Source of the DNA: UBA5399 sp964592125 | GTDB lineage: Bacteria > Bacillota > Clostridia > Christensenellales > Christensenellaceae | Direction: 5' to 3' | Length of the DNA stretch: 38,746 bases | NCBI GenBank assembly: GCA_964592125.1 | Contig: CAZQBV010000015.1 | Span: 1 to 38,746 of the forward strand | In this document: positions 15,952-24,105 of the stretch, one piece after another | Position numbering within the stretch: position 1 is the stretch's first letter | Layout: every line of letters begins with the position of its first letter | Notes under the pieces: generated by a model | Database searches by the model: none | What the model was told of the DNA's origin: nothing | What the model saw: only the letters and a program-made list of their open reading frames with translations | Made by a program: the position numbers and the translations under genes

Positions 15952-16827
15952 TTGAATAGTATGACTGGTTTTGGAAAAAGCGAAGTGGAAGTGGATGGCA
16001 GGAAGCTGCGAGTGGAAGTAAAAAGCGTAAACAACCGCTTTTTAGACGTGAATATCCGACAGCCCAGATTTTTGATGCCCTACGAAGAAATGGTGAGAAG
16101 CTACATAAAAAAGAACATTGGCCGTGGCCGAATTGATGTGTTTATCAACTACAGTTGCGAGAGAGAAGATGCCAAAAGCATCACTATGGATTGGTCCTTG
16201 GTAAATGCCTATGTGAAGGCGGCGCAAGAGATAGCGCAAAAGACTTGGGTGAAAAATGACATAACGGTATCCCATATACTGCGCATGCCCGATGTAGTAA
16301 CCTATGAAGAAAACTTTGATGACGAAGCAGCTATGAAGCAGTTGTTGACCACTGGACTGGATGGTGCGATCACTGAGCTGAAAAAAGCAAGAGCTCGAGA
16401 AGGTGCTCAATTGCAGCAGGATATTGAAGCCAGACTGGATGTTTTGGAAGAAGTTGCAGATGTGATAGCCCAAAAAGAGCACACGGTGGTGCAGGAATAT
16501 AAACAAAAGCTGGAAGAACGTTTGCAAGAATTGCTGGGTGGTGCTTCTGTGGATGAGCAGCGCGTGGCGCAGGAAGTAGCAATTTATGCAGACAAAGCAA
16601 ATATAACGGAAGAAATTGTTCGCATTAGAAGCCATGTGAAGCAGTTTAAAAAGCTGGCTGGTCAAGAGGGCGCACAGGGCAGAAATATGGACTTTATTGT
16701 GCAGGAACTCAATCGGGAGTTTAACACAATTGGCTCGAAATCGCAGGATACAGATATTATGAAAAGAGTGATTACTGCGAAGGGCGAAATAGAAAAAATA
16801 CGGGAACAAATACAAAATATAGAGTAG
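15952..16827 (+). CDS. yicC: YicC/YloC family endoribonuclease
   Basis: The 291-residue protein has full family length and the hallmarks NSMTGFGKSE at the start, EVKSVNNRFLDVNIRQPR, a central coiled-coil-rich segment near 130-190, and the C-terminal QELNREFNTIGSKSQD...EIEKIREQIQN(I/V)E. YicC proteins are recently recognised endoribonucleases linked to small-RNA and stationary-phase mRNA turnover. I chose TTG 15952 because GAGG (15939-15942) is 9 bases upstream and the family normally has two or three residues before SMTGFG; the ATG at 15961 would lack spacing. It heads the operon. Confidence 0.94.
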   Translation: MNSMTGFGKSEVEVDGRKLRVEVKSVNNRFLDVNIRQPRFLMPYEEMVRSYIKKNIGRGRIDVFINYSCEREDAKSITMDWSLVNAYVKAAQEIAQKTWVKNDITVSHILRMPDVVTYEENFDDEAAMKQLLTTGLDGAITELKKARAREGAQLQQDIEARLDVLEEVADVIAQKEHTVVQEYKQKLEERLQELLGGASVDEQRVAQEVAIYADKANITEEIVRIRSHVKQFKKLAGQEGAQGRNMDFIVQELNREFNTIGSKSQDTDIMKRVITAKGEIEKIREQIQNIE

Positions 16828-16854
16828 AGGAAATAGAAAGTAAAGAGGTGCATC

Positions 16855-17115
16855 ATGGCAATTAGGTTAATAAACATTGGATTTGGAAATATTGTTTCGG
16901 CGGAAAGACTGATAGCTATTGTTAGCCCGGAGTCTGCGCCGATTAAGCGCATAATTACAGAAGCCCGGCAAAAAGGAATGCTGATTGACGCAACCTATGG
17001 CAGACGCACACGTGCTGTGGTGGTGATGGATAGTGAGCATGTTATATTATCTGCAGTGCAACCAGAGACAGTTGCCCACAGGATTGTGAGCCGTGATCCT
17101 GCCGAGGAGGAGTGA
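16855..17115 (+). CDS. remA: RemA family extracellular matrix regulator (DUF370)
   Basis: This 86-residue protein has the highly conserved RemA/YlzA sequence: INIGFGNIVSAERLIAIVSPESAPIKR at 6-32, GMLIDATYGRRTRAVVVMDS, and HVILSAVQPETV. In Bacillus subtilis RemA forms ring-like DNA-binding assemblies that activate matrix and osmoprotection operons. Position between yicC and gmk is conserved in Bacillota. The ribosome site is AAAGAGG at 16842-16848, 6 bases before the ATG. Confidence 0.95.
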   Translation: MAIRLINIGFGNIVSAERLIAIVSPESAPIKRIITEARQKGMLIDATYGRRTRAVVVMDSEHVILSAVQPETVAHRIVSRDPAEEE

Positions 17116-17116
17116 A

Positions 17117-17704
17117 ATGAGCAAGCCTTTGAAAAACGAAAAGGGTAAATTGATTGTGATATCTGGGCCATCTGGCTCGGGCAAGGGCACCATTGTGGAC
17201 AGATTGCTGAATGAAGACAACATAGAGCTATCTATTTCCTGTACCACCCGCCAGCCGCGTGCCAATGAAAAAAATGGTGTGAACTATTTTTTTAAACGTG
17301 AAGATGAGTTTAACAACATGATAGTGAGCGACAGCTTTCTGGAGCATGCAGAAGTGTTTGGTTGTAAATATGGCACCCCAAAAAAACGTGTTCTGGAAAA
17401 ACTGGAACTGGGAAAAAATATTGTTTTGGAAATAGATGTGCAAGGTGCTATGCAGGTAAAGAAAAATTTTAGCGAAGCGCTACTTATCTTTATTTTGCCA
17501 CCATCCGAAGAAGAACTGTTGAAACGGCTAAAAGGCCGCGCGACTGAAACGGAAGAGCAGATAAAAACACGTTTTGCTAAGGCGAAGGAAGAGATGGCCT
17601 ATGCCGACCAGTACGACTATCAAGTGGTAAATGATAACCTAGACGATGCAGTGCATGAAATAGAGAACATAATAAAAAATAATTTAGAGAAACATGGAAA
17701 GTGA
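17117..17704 (+). CDS. gmk: Gmk, guanylate kinase
   Basis: Guanylate kinase phosphorylates GMP or dGMP to the diphosphate. The P-loop GPSGSGKG is at residues 17-24. The GMP-binding region SCTTRQPRANEKNGVNYFF follows, then EHAEVFGCKYGTP, LEIDVQGAMQVK, and the lid IFILPPSEEELLKRLKGRATE. Length 195 is typical. ATG 17117 lies 6 bases after GAGGAGG (17104-17110); an in-frame ATG at 17093, inside remA, has no such site. The start is one base after the remA stop, so translation is likely coupled. Confidence 0.97.
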   Translation: MSKPLKNEKGKLIVISGPSGSGKGTIVDRLLNEDNIELSISCTTRQPRANEKNGVNYFFKREDEFNNMIVSDSFLEHAEVFGCKYGTPKKRVLEKLELGKNIVLEIDVQGAMQVKKNFSEALLIFILPPSEEELLKRLKGRATETEEQIKTRFAKAKEEMAYADQYDYQVVNDNLDDAVHEIENIIKNNLEKHGK

Positions 17705-17718
17705 TAGGAGGAAATAAT

Positions 17719-17925
17719 ATGATACATTTAGAATTGTCGGATTTACTGGAGAAGGCCGATAGCAGGTATACACTGGTGGTGGAAACCGCGAAACGCGCAA
17801 GGCAGATTATTGACGGAGCGCAGCCATTGACAGAGAACGCGAACCCGAACCCTGTTTCCCAAGCCGTGAATGAGATATTAGCGGATAAAATTACATATAT
17901 TAGAGTGACGGACGGTATTAAGTAA
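17719..17925 (+). CDS. rpoZ: RpoZ, RNA polymerase omega subunit
   Basis: The 68-residue protein matches omega: LSDLLEKADSRYTLVVETAKRARQI at 5-30 carries the conserved R-Y-L-V and AKRAR elements that wrap the beta-prime C-terminus, followed by the NPVSQAVNEI region. ATG 17719 has a perfect AGGAGG (17706-17711) 7 bases upstream; a GTG at 17701 would overlap that site. Position between gmk and coaBC is the Bacillota norm. Confidence 0.94.
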   Translation: MIHLELSDLLEKADSRYTLVVETAKRARQIIDGAQPLTENANPNPVSQAVNEILADKITYIRVTDGIK

Positions 17926-18467
17926 TGAATGTGTTGCTGGGTATAACCGGGGGAATTGCCGCATATAAAAGTGCAAACCTTGCCAGCTTGATGAAAAAAG
18001 AGGGCATTGGGGTGAATGTGGTAATGACGGAGGCCGCTACAGAATTTGTACAGCCGCTTACGTTTGAGACACTGAGCAATAACCCAGTGGCTGTGGATAT
18101 ATTTGATATAAAGCGGGCGTGGGAAGTGGAGCATATTTCGCTTGCTCAAAAAGTGGATGTTGCGGTGCTGGCACCAGCAACTGCCAATACAATTGCCAAA
18201 CTGGCCTGTGGCATTGCAGACAATATGCTTACCACTGTGTTTTTGGCACTGACCTGCCCCATTGTGGTGGTGCCGGCAATGAACACTGCCATGCTGGACA
18301 ATATGGCAACACAGGTGAATTTGCAGATACTAAAGGATCGTGGCTTTCATGTGATGCAAACAGGCGAGGGAAAACTGGCCTGTGGAGATGTGGGTGCGGG
18401 GCGTATGCGCGAACCAGAGGAAATACTGGCATTTATTCATGAGGTGCTTAAAAAAAAACAGGATTGA
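17925..18467 (+). CDS. coaC: CoaC domain, phosphopantothenoylcysteine decarboxylase
   Basis: The 180-residue flavoprotein decarboxylates 4'-phosphopantothenoylcysteine in coenzyme A synthesis. The active-site His70 (VEHIS), the PAMN motif with N120, and C153 (GKLACG) are all present, each five residues below the E. coli CoaBC numbering. ATG 17925 overlaps the rpoZ stop. The frame ends EVLKKKQD-stop, just past a run of nine A (18450-18458). In most Bacillota this domain continues into CoaB as one 390-400-residue protein. Here the CoaB half resumes in the -1 frame. It could be a genuine split gene, a programmed frameshift or a one-base homopolymer error; ten A would restore the fusion. Confidence 0.93.
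   Translation: MNVLLGITGGIAAYKSANLASLMKKEGIGVNVVMTEAATEFVQPLTFETLSNNPVAVDIFDIKRAWEVEHISLAQKVDVAVLAPATANTIAKLACGIADNMLTTVFLALTCPIVVVPAMNTAMLDNMATQVNLQILKDRGFHVMQTGEGKLACGDVGAGRMREPEEILAFIHEVLKKKQD
18450..18458 (+). other. A9 slippery run at the coaC/coaB junction
   Basis: Nine consecutive A, read in the coaC frame as AAA AAA AAA, contain the A-AAA-AAA slippery heptamer. A Shine-Dalgarno-like GAGGTG lies just upstream (18441-18446), and the coaC stop is six bases downstream (18465). A -1 slip places the ribosome in the coaB frame. Confidence 0.6.
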
Positions 18468-19102
18468 CAGGTAAGCGAGTGCTGATAACAGCAGGCCCAA
18501 CCTGCGAGGCAATAGACCCTGTGCGCTATATTACGAACCGTTCCTCTGGCAAGATGGGCTATGCATTGGCCAAGGCGGCGCACGATATGGGAGCGGAAGT
18601 GACGCTGGTATCGGGGCCAGTGAATATGAACGCAAAGCCGGGCGTGAAGCTGGTGGGTGTGGTAAGCGCACAAGAAATGTACGAGGCTGTGATGCAGCAA
18701 AAGCAAGCAGCAGATATTGTAATTGCCTGTGCTGCGGTGTCGGATTACACACCAAACACGGTGGCTGGGCATAAAATGAAAAAGAAAGAAACCCTAACCA
18801 TAGAACTGCATAAGACGAAAGACATTTTAAAGACGCTAGGTGAGGACAAAAAATTTCACTTGGTGGGTTTTGCTGCGGAAACTCAGGATGTGCTGGGCTA
18901 TGCGCGTAAAAAAATGAAAGAGAAAAATTTGGATATGATTGTGGCAAACGACGTATCTAAAAAAGATGTGGGCTTTGACAGCGATTACAATGCCGTTACA
19001 ATGCTGAAAAAAGATGGAGAAATTGTAGAAACGCTACGCGAGAGCAAGGAAAGCATTGCCAAGCGAATTATGCTGGAAATAGAGAGAGATTTGGCACAGT
19101 AG
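18464..19102 (+). CDS. coaB: CoaB domain, phosphopantothenate-cysteine ligase
   Basis: The 212-residue protein joins cysteine to 4'-phosphopantothenate; in bacteria the reaction uses CTP. The dinucleotide-like fold begins at once with TGKRVLITAGPTCEAIDPVR and NRSSGKMGYALAKAA (about 1-45), then IVIACAAVSDYTP, the substrate loop KMKKKE with its lysines, FAAET, and MIVANDVSKKDVGFDSD. The only start is a TTG at 18464 that overlaps the coaC stop and has no well-placed ribosome site. It may therefore be made by re-initiation, or by frameshifting from coaC. The first residues align with the linker of ordinary CoaBC fusions, with nothing missing. Confidence 0.92.
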   Translation: MTGKRVLITAGPTCEAIDPVRYITNRSSGKMGYALAKAAHDMGAEVTLVSGPVNMNAKPGVKLVGVVSAQEMYEAVMQQKQAADIVIACAAVSDYTPNTVAGHKMKKKETLTIELHKTKDILKTLGEDKKFHLVGFAAETQDVLGYARKKMKEKNLDMIVANDVSKKDVGFDSDYNAVTMLKKDGEIVETLRESKESIAKRIMLEIERDLAQ

Positions 19103-19129
19103 TGTGCCGAAGGTATCCGGGGAATTGAA

Positions 19130-21340
19130 TTGTACGCAAAAGTAATTGTAGACATATCACATACAAATATAGATCGCGTGTTTGAATACACTGTGCCGGA
19201 GGAGATGGAGCTTCTGGTGGGGATGCGTGTGTTGGTTCCCTTTGGACAAAAAAAGAAGGTGGAGGGCATTGTGGTGGGGCTGCTGGAACAGCCTGAGTAT
19301 GATGCGGAAAAGCTGAAACCGGTGATTCGGCCGCTGGAGGACTTTTGTGCGGTAACGGCAGAGCAACTGGAACTGGCGCAATACATGAAACAGCGCTATA
19401 ACACAACGCTGGCGGCTGCACTGCGCTTTATGGTACCTGCGCAACTGCGCGGGGGACGTGTTTCGGAAAAAATACAGCAGTTTTGCTTTTTAACGGTTCA
19501 GGGTGAAGCGTTTGAAACGGCCATGAAAACGCTATACAAAGCTGATGGTACGCCTAAATATCAAAAGCAGATTGATGTGATGCTGCAATTGAAAGAGGCA
19601 AACAAAGGGGTTGCCGCATCCGCATTGCCTGCCTCGCCAGTGAAATCACTGGAAAAAAAGGGATGGATTCGGATTGAGGAATCGCGGATAGCGCGGCGGC
19701 CTTTTCATGCGGAGATAGGGCTGATAGAGGACTATGCGCTAACGGCTACGCAACTGGAAGTGCTGGAAAGTATACTGGGAACAAAACAGAAACGCTTTTT
19801 GCTGCATGGTGTAACAGGCAGCGGCAAAACCGAAGTGTACATTCGTGTGATAAAGCACTGCTTGGAGCAGGGGAAAACAGCAATACTACTGGTGCCGGAA
19901 ATTTCGCTAACACCGCAAACATATCTTTTTTTAAAGCAACGATTTACAGAAGAGATTGCCGTATTTCACTCTGGGCTTTCCGCAGGGGAGCGCTACGACG
20001 AATGGATGAAGGTGAAGCGTGGTGAAGCAAAGATTGTGCTGGGTGCGCGCAGCGCAGTGTTTGCACCTCTTACCAATATTGGCGCTATTATAATTGACGA
20101 AATGCATGAGGGCAGCTACAAAGCAGATAACTACCCCAAATACAGTGCGCTGGAAATTGCCCGCAAGCGTTGTGAACTGAATGATGCCATCCTGTTGCTG
20201 GGCAGTGCCACGCCGGATATAGAAACCTATTACGAGGCGGAACAGGGAGCATATACCATCTTAAAAATGCCGCAACGATTGTTTGGGCTATCGCTTCCCG
20301 AGGTGGAAATTGTGGATATGCGTGAAGAACTGCGGCGGGGAAATAAAGGCGTTATCAGCGGAAAATTATTTGCGTTGCTTTCGGAAACATTGGCAAAAAA
20401 GAAGCAGGCAATGCTTTTTTTAAACCGCAGAGGTTACTCCACCTTTGTGATGTGCCGCGCCTGCGGATATACCGTGAAATGCGACTCTTGCGATGTGACG
20501 ATGACCTATCACAAAGCACAGGATAGCCTGAAGTGCCATTACTGTGGCCGCGAAAAGCCTGCGCAGAAGATTTGCCCGGAGTGTGGAAAGCCATATTTAA
20601 AATACTTTGGTACGGGCACGCAGCAGGTGGAAGAGCAATTAAAGCAGCTGTACCCGGGTGTGCGGTTGATTCGTATGGATGTGGACACCATGGGTGCAAA
20701 GGATGCGCATTTGAAAGTATTTGATGATTTTGCTGAGGGTAAGGCAGATTTTTTGATTGGTACACAAATGATTACCAAGGGTTTTGATTTTGGGAATGTG
20801 GAGGTATCGGCAGTGTTGGCAGCGGACACCATGCTGAACTTCCCTGATTACCGCAGTGCAGAGCGAACCTTTGGGCAGATTACACAGATTGCGGGCCGTG
20901 CGGGTAGGAAAGAGCAGGGCAGAGTGGTGCTGCAAACCTATAGCCCAGAGCACTATGCAGTACGTTTTGCACAGCAGCATGACTATGAGGGGTTTTACAA
21001 GCAGGAGATTGCAATTCGCAAAATGGCGCAATTACCGCCCTTTTCGGTGTTTGTACAAATACAGTTTTCGGGCAAAGACGAGCAACAGGTGATTGCCTGT
21101 GTAAAAGATTTTTTAACACAGTTAAAAGCAGTGTTATTACCCTACAAAAATGGTATAATAAGTGTTAGGGCATCGGAATCTATGATAAAGCGAATTAAGG
21201 ATATGCACAGATATCACATCTTGATACAGTTGAAAAAATCCGAACAGGATGCAATAGACGAAATGATGCAGCTTTTTATGAAAGTAAACTATAACAATGT
21301 ACTGACGGGTATTGATACAAACCCTGCGGGCATGGTGTGA
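19130..21340 (+). CDS. priA: PriA, primosomal protein N' (replication restart helicase)
   Basis: The 736-residue PriA recognises stalled forks and reloads the replisome. Order: N-terminal 3'-DNA-binding domain (YAKVIVDISHTNIDRVFEYTVPEEM), winged helix, helicase with Walker A HGVTGSGKTEVYI near residue 222, VPEISLTPQT, HSGLSAGERYDEW and GARSAVFAP. The box normally reading DEEH is DEMHEGSYK here. Then comes a zinc region with CRACGYTVKCDSC, CHYCG and CPECG near 442-490 (eight cysteines), GTGTQQVEEQL, IGTQMITKGFDF and GQITQIAGRAGR. The start is TTG 19130, 6 bases after GGGGA. PriA between coaBC and def is conserved in the phylum. Confidence 0.95.
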   Translation: MYAKVIVDISHTNIDRVFEYTVPEEMELLVGMRVLVPFGQKKKVEGIVVGLLEQPEYDAEKLKPVIRPLEDFCAVTAEQLELAQYMKQRYNTTLAAALRFMVPAQLRGGRVSEKIQQFCFLTVQGEAFETAMKTLYKADGTPKYQKQIDVMLQLKEANKGVAASALPASPVKSLEKKGWIRIEESRIARRPFHAEIGLIEDYALTATQLEVLESILGTKQKRFLLHGVTGSGKTEVYIRVIKHCLEQGKTAILLVPEISLTPQTYLFLKQRFTEEIAVFHSGLSAGERYDEWMKVKRGEAKIVLGARSAVFAPLTNIGAIIIDEMHEGSYKADNYPKYSALEIARKRCELNDAILLLGSATPDIETYYEAEQGAYTILKMPQRLFGLSLPEVEIVDMREELRRGNKGVISGKLFALLSETLAKKKQAMLFLNRRGYSTFVMCRACGYTVKCDSCDVTMTYHKAQDSLKCHYCGREKPAQKICPECGKPYLKYFGTGTQQVEEQLKQLYPGVRLIRMDVDTMGAKDAHLKVFDDFAEGKADFLIGTQMITKGFDFGNVEVSAVLAADTMLNFPDYRSAERTFGQITQIAGRAGRKEQGRVVLQTYSPEHYAVRFAQQHDYEGFYKQEIAIRKMAQLPPFSVFVQIQFSGKDEQQVIACVKDFLTQLKAVLLPYKNGIISVRASESMIKRIKDMHRYHILIQLKKSEQDAIDEMMQLFMKVNYNNVLTGIDTNPAGMV

Positions 21341-21359
21341 AAGGATTTGGAGGACGGGA

Positions 21360-21848
21360 ATGGCGATTAGAAACATTTTGGAAGGGGATAATCCCAGACT
21401 GAGGAAAGTATCCAAACAGGTGAAACATATCAATCAACATATATTAGATTTGCTGGATGATATGTCTGAAACACTGTATAATGCGCGTGGTGTGGGATTG
21501 GCTGCGCCACAGGTGGGCGCTTTGCGGCGCGTGGTGGTAATAGATGTGGGAGATGGGCTTATGGAGCTGATTAACCCGGAAATGATATCGGAAGAGGGGC
21601 AGCAACGCACCGAGGAAGGTTGCCTTTCCCTGCCGGATATAGACGGAATGGTGGTGCGGCCGGCAAAAGTGCGCGTACGTGCGATGGATCGAAATGGGGA
21701 TATGCAGGAATATGAAGGCGAGGGGCTTTTGGCCAAGGCCTTTGCACACGAGATAGACCATTTGGATGGTATTTTGTTTACCGATAAAATGGTGGAACGT
21801 GTGTATCATGACGAAGAGGATATGGACGAAGAAGGGGAAAACCTATAA
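21360..21848 (+). CDS. def: Def, peptide deformylase
   Basis: The 162-residue metalloenzyme removes the formyl group from nascent proteins. Its three motifs are intact: GVGLAAPQVG (about 43-52), EGCLSLP (86-92, Cys ligand) and HEIDHLDG (129-136, two His ligands and the catalytic Glu). ATG 21360 follows GGAGGA (21349-21354) at 5 bases; upstream in-frame codons overlap priA without a ribosome site. The stop overlaps the fmt start (TAATG), pairing formylation and deformylation. Confidence 0.97.
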   Translation: MAIRNILEGDNPRLRKVSKQVKHINQHILDLLDDMSETLYNARGVGLAAPQVGALRRVVVIDVGDGLMELINPEMISEEGQQRTEEGCLSLPDIDGMVVRPAKVRVRAMDRNGDMQEYEGEGLLAKAFAHEIDHLDGILFTDKMVERVYHDEEDMDEEGENL

Positions 21849-22807
21849 TGAGTTTGAGCATTGTTTTTATGGGGACGCCGGAATTTGGGGTGCCCTCTTT
21901 AAATATGCTGATAGAAAACGGCTACCATGTGCAGGCGTGCATTACGCAGCCAGACCGCAAGGCAGGCCGAGGGCACAAGCTGATGCCGCCACCGGTGAAG
22001 CTGGTGGCATTGGAGCATGGAATTCCTGTGCTGCAATTTGAAAAAGTAAGCGATGCGCACGGTGTGAAAACACTGGAGGAGTTGCAGCCGGATTTGCTGA
22101 TTACAGCAGCCTATGGGCAGATTTTATCGGATACAGTATTATCTATTCCAAAGTATGGCTGTATTAATGTGCATGCCTCGTTGCTGCCCAAGTACAGGGG
22201 AGCTGCGCCAATAAACTGGGTGATACTAAATGGTGAAAAAGTGACCGGCGTTACTACCATGTATACTGTGAAAAAGCTGGACGCAGGAGATATACTGGAG
22301 CAGGATGAGGTGACGATTCCGGAAGATATGACGGCGGGGGAGCTGTATGACATACTGAGCAACGTTGGGGCAAAAACCTTGCAACGCACCCTAATAAAGC
22401 TGCAAAATGGCGAACTGGAACGCCACCCGCAGAATGAAGCAGAAGCTACATACTATCCTATGTTTTCAAAAGGATTTGGAGAGATAGACTTTAATGAAAG
22501 CTGCGAGAATATTTACAACTATGTGAGGGGGCTGAACCCTTTCCCCGGTGCATATGTGCTATATCATGGCGAAAAGATAAGGGTGTATGAGATATCACGC
22601 CATCCACACCCCACATTGGGAATAAATGGTGAGATTGTGAAGGCTGATGCCAAGCATGGCCTGCTGGTAAAATCGCGCGATGGTGTACTTTCGCTGGATT
22701 TAATTAAGCGGCCGGGAGGGCGGCTGATGACGGCAAGCAGCAGCTTGCGCGGTAAAACTATGGAAGAAGGCTATGTTTTTGTGAAGCTGGAAGAGGATGA
22801 AACTTGA
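21848..22807 (+). CDS. fmt: Fmt, methionyl-tRNA formyltransferase
   Basis: The 319-residue enzyme formylates initiator Met-tRNA using 10-formyl-THF. It begins IVFMGTPEFGVPSL. The catalytic domain has NVHASLLPKYRGAAPINW near 106-123, with an Ala where HGSLLPxYRG is usual, and TTMYTVKKLDAGDIL. The C-terminal OB-like domain FSKGFGEIDF...VRGLNPFPGAY follows. The stop overlaps the rsmB TTG start by four bases (TTGA). Confidence 0.97.
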   Translation: MSLSIVFMGTPEFGVPSLNMLIENGYHVQACITQPDRKAGRGHKLMPPPVKLVALEHGIPVLQFEKVSDAHGVKTLEELQPDLLITAAYGQILSDTVLSIPKYGCINVHASLLPKYRGAAPINWVILNGEKVTGVTTMYTVKKLDAGDILEQDEVTIPEDMTAGELYDILSNVGAKTLQRTLIKLQNGELERHPQNEAEATYYPMFSKGFGEIDFNESCENIYNYVRGLNPFPGAYVLYHGEKIRVYEISRHPHPTLGINGEIVKADAKHGLLVKSRDGVLSLDLIKRPGGRLMTASSSLRGKTMEEGYVFVKLEEDET

Positions 22808-24105
22808 ATGCAAGACTAACAGCGCTCGACACACTGTCGGGCGTTTTGAAACATAAGGCATATTTGAATTTGGAATTGAAGCAGGTGTTGCACAGCGGAA
22901 TGAGCGTGGAAGACCGCCGCTTTATTACCGCTTTGGTAAGCACTACCTTGGAAAACCTGTATCGTATTGACTATGTTCTAACACAATTTGTAACAGCCAA
23001 GCGGGTGCACAAAGTGATTCAAAATATATTGCGGTTGGGTGTGTGCCAGCTGCTGTATTTTGAAAGTGTGCCCGAAAGTGCCGCTGTAAACGAAAGTGTG
23101 AAGCTGGTGCAGGCCAAGGGCAAGCAGCAACTGAAAGGCTTTGTGAATGCTACTTTGCGTAACATAGCGCAGAATTTGGGCAAGATAGAATACCCCAAGG
23201 CCAGCGAAGATTTTATAGAGTATCTGCATGTGATGTACAGCTACCCCAAATGGCTTTGCGAAAAATATGTGGCGGAGTATGGTAAGGAGCAAGCGGAGAT
23301 GATGCTTTCCTATAGGGGGAATAGCTCCCTCACCTGCGTGCGGCAAAATAGGCAAAGGCAAATTGAACCGCTAACGCAGTTTGAGCCGGGATATTATTGC
23401 GAGGATGCCTACTACATAAAACATGCGGCAGATATAGAAAATATGCCGCTGTTTAAAAAGGGGTACATAACTGTGCAGGGTGAGGCCTCTATGGTGTGCG
23501 TGCGCGCAGCGGGCATTGAAAGAAACCATAGGGTGCTGGATGTATGTGCCGCACCGGGGGGCAAAAGCCTGTATGCGGCGCAGCTGGCAGCGGATGGCAA
23601 GGTGGTGGCACTGGATTTGCATGAACACCGGGTGAAGCTGATAGAAGCAAATGTGGAACGTCTGGGAATTACAAACATACAAATGGCAGTAGCGGATGCC
23701 ACGCAATACTGTGTGGACTATGAGGAGCAGTTTGACGTGGTGCTGGTGGATGCGCCTTGCTCTGCATTGGGCTTGCTGTATCGCAAACCCGATATAAAAC
23801 TATTTAAAGTGGCGGAAGATATTGCTGCATTGGTGCCCATGCAACAGGCTATATTGGAAAACTGTTCCAGATACGTGAAGGCTGGGGGTACATTGTTGTA
23901 CTCCACATGCACCATAGACAGATGTGAGAATGAAGAAGTGGTAGAAAGTTTTTTGAAAGGGCATACGGAGTTTCGGCTGGATGAGATGAAGAATGAACTG
24001 CCCAAAGCGTTGATGAGCAGAGAAAAAGGCGGAATGCTGCAGCTGTTCCCGCATATAGATAAAATAGATGGCTTTTTTATGGCCAGGATGAAAAAGAATG
24101 TTTGA
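22804..24105 (+). CDS. rsmB: RsmB, 16S rRNA m5C967 methyltransferase
   Basis: The 433-residue protein has an N-terminal NusB-like RNA-binding domain (ARLTALDTLSGVL...EDRRFITALVSTTLEN, residues 1-140). A catalytic Rossmann domain follows with the SAM motif VLDVCAAPGGKSLYAAQL near 240-257, VVALDLHEHRVKLIEANVERLG, the catalytic VDAPCSALG, and GTLLYSTCT with the second cysteine. Start is TTG 22804, overlapping fmt; no ATG lies near in this frame. It acts in the cytoplasm on the small-subunit rRNA. Confidence 0.95.
   Translation: MNARLTALDTLSGVLKHKAYLNLELKQVLHSGMSVEDRRFITALVSTTLENLYRIDYVLTQFVTAKRVHKVIQNILRLGVCQLLYFESVPESAAVNESVKLVQAKGKQQLKGFVNATLRNIAQNLGKIEYPKASEDFIEYLHVMYSYPKWLCEKYVAEYGKEQAEMMLSYRGNSSLTCVRQNRQRQIEPLTQFEPGYYCEDAYYIKHAADIENMPLFKKGYITVQGEASMVCVRAAGIERNHRVLDVCAAPGGKSLYAAQLAADGKVVALDLHEHRVKLIEANVERLGITNIQMAVADATQYCVDYEEQFDVVLVDAPCSALGLLYRKPDIKLFKVAEDIAALVPMQQAILENCSRYVKAGGTLLYSTCTIDRCENEEVVESFLKGHTEFRLDEMKNELPKALMSREKGGMLQLFPHIDKIDGFFMARMKKNV

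Noticed and set aside
17093..17116. Upstream ATG for gmk at 17093
   Set aside because: It lies within remA without a ribosome site, while ATG 17117 has GAGGAGG at ideal distance.
19130..21340. DEMH in place of DEEH in PriA as a sign of inactivation
   Set aside because: The metal-binding acidic pair DE and the H are kept and every other motif is intact; it reads as natural variation.
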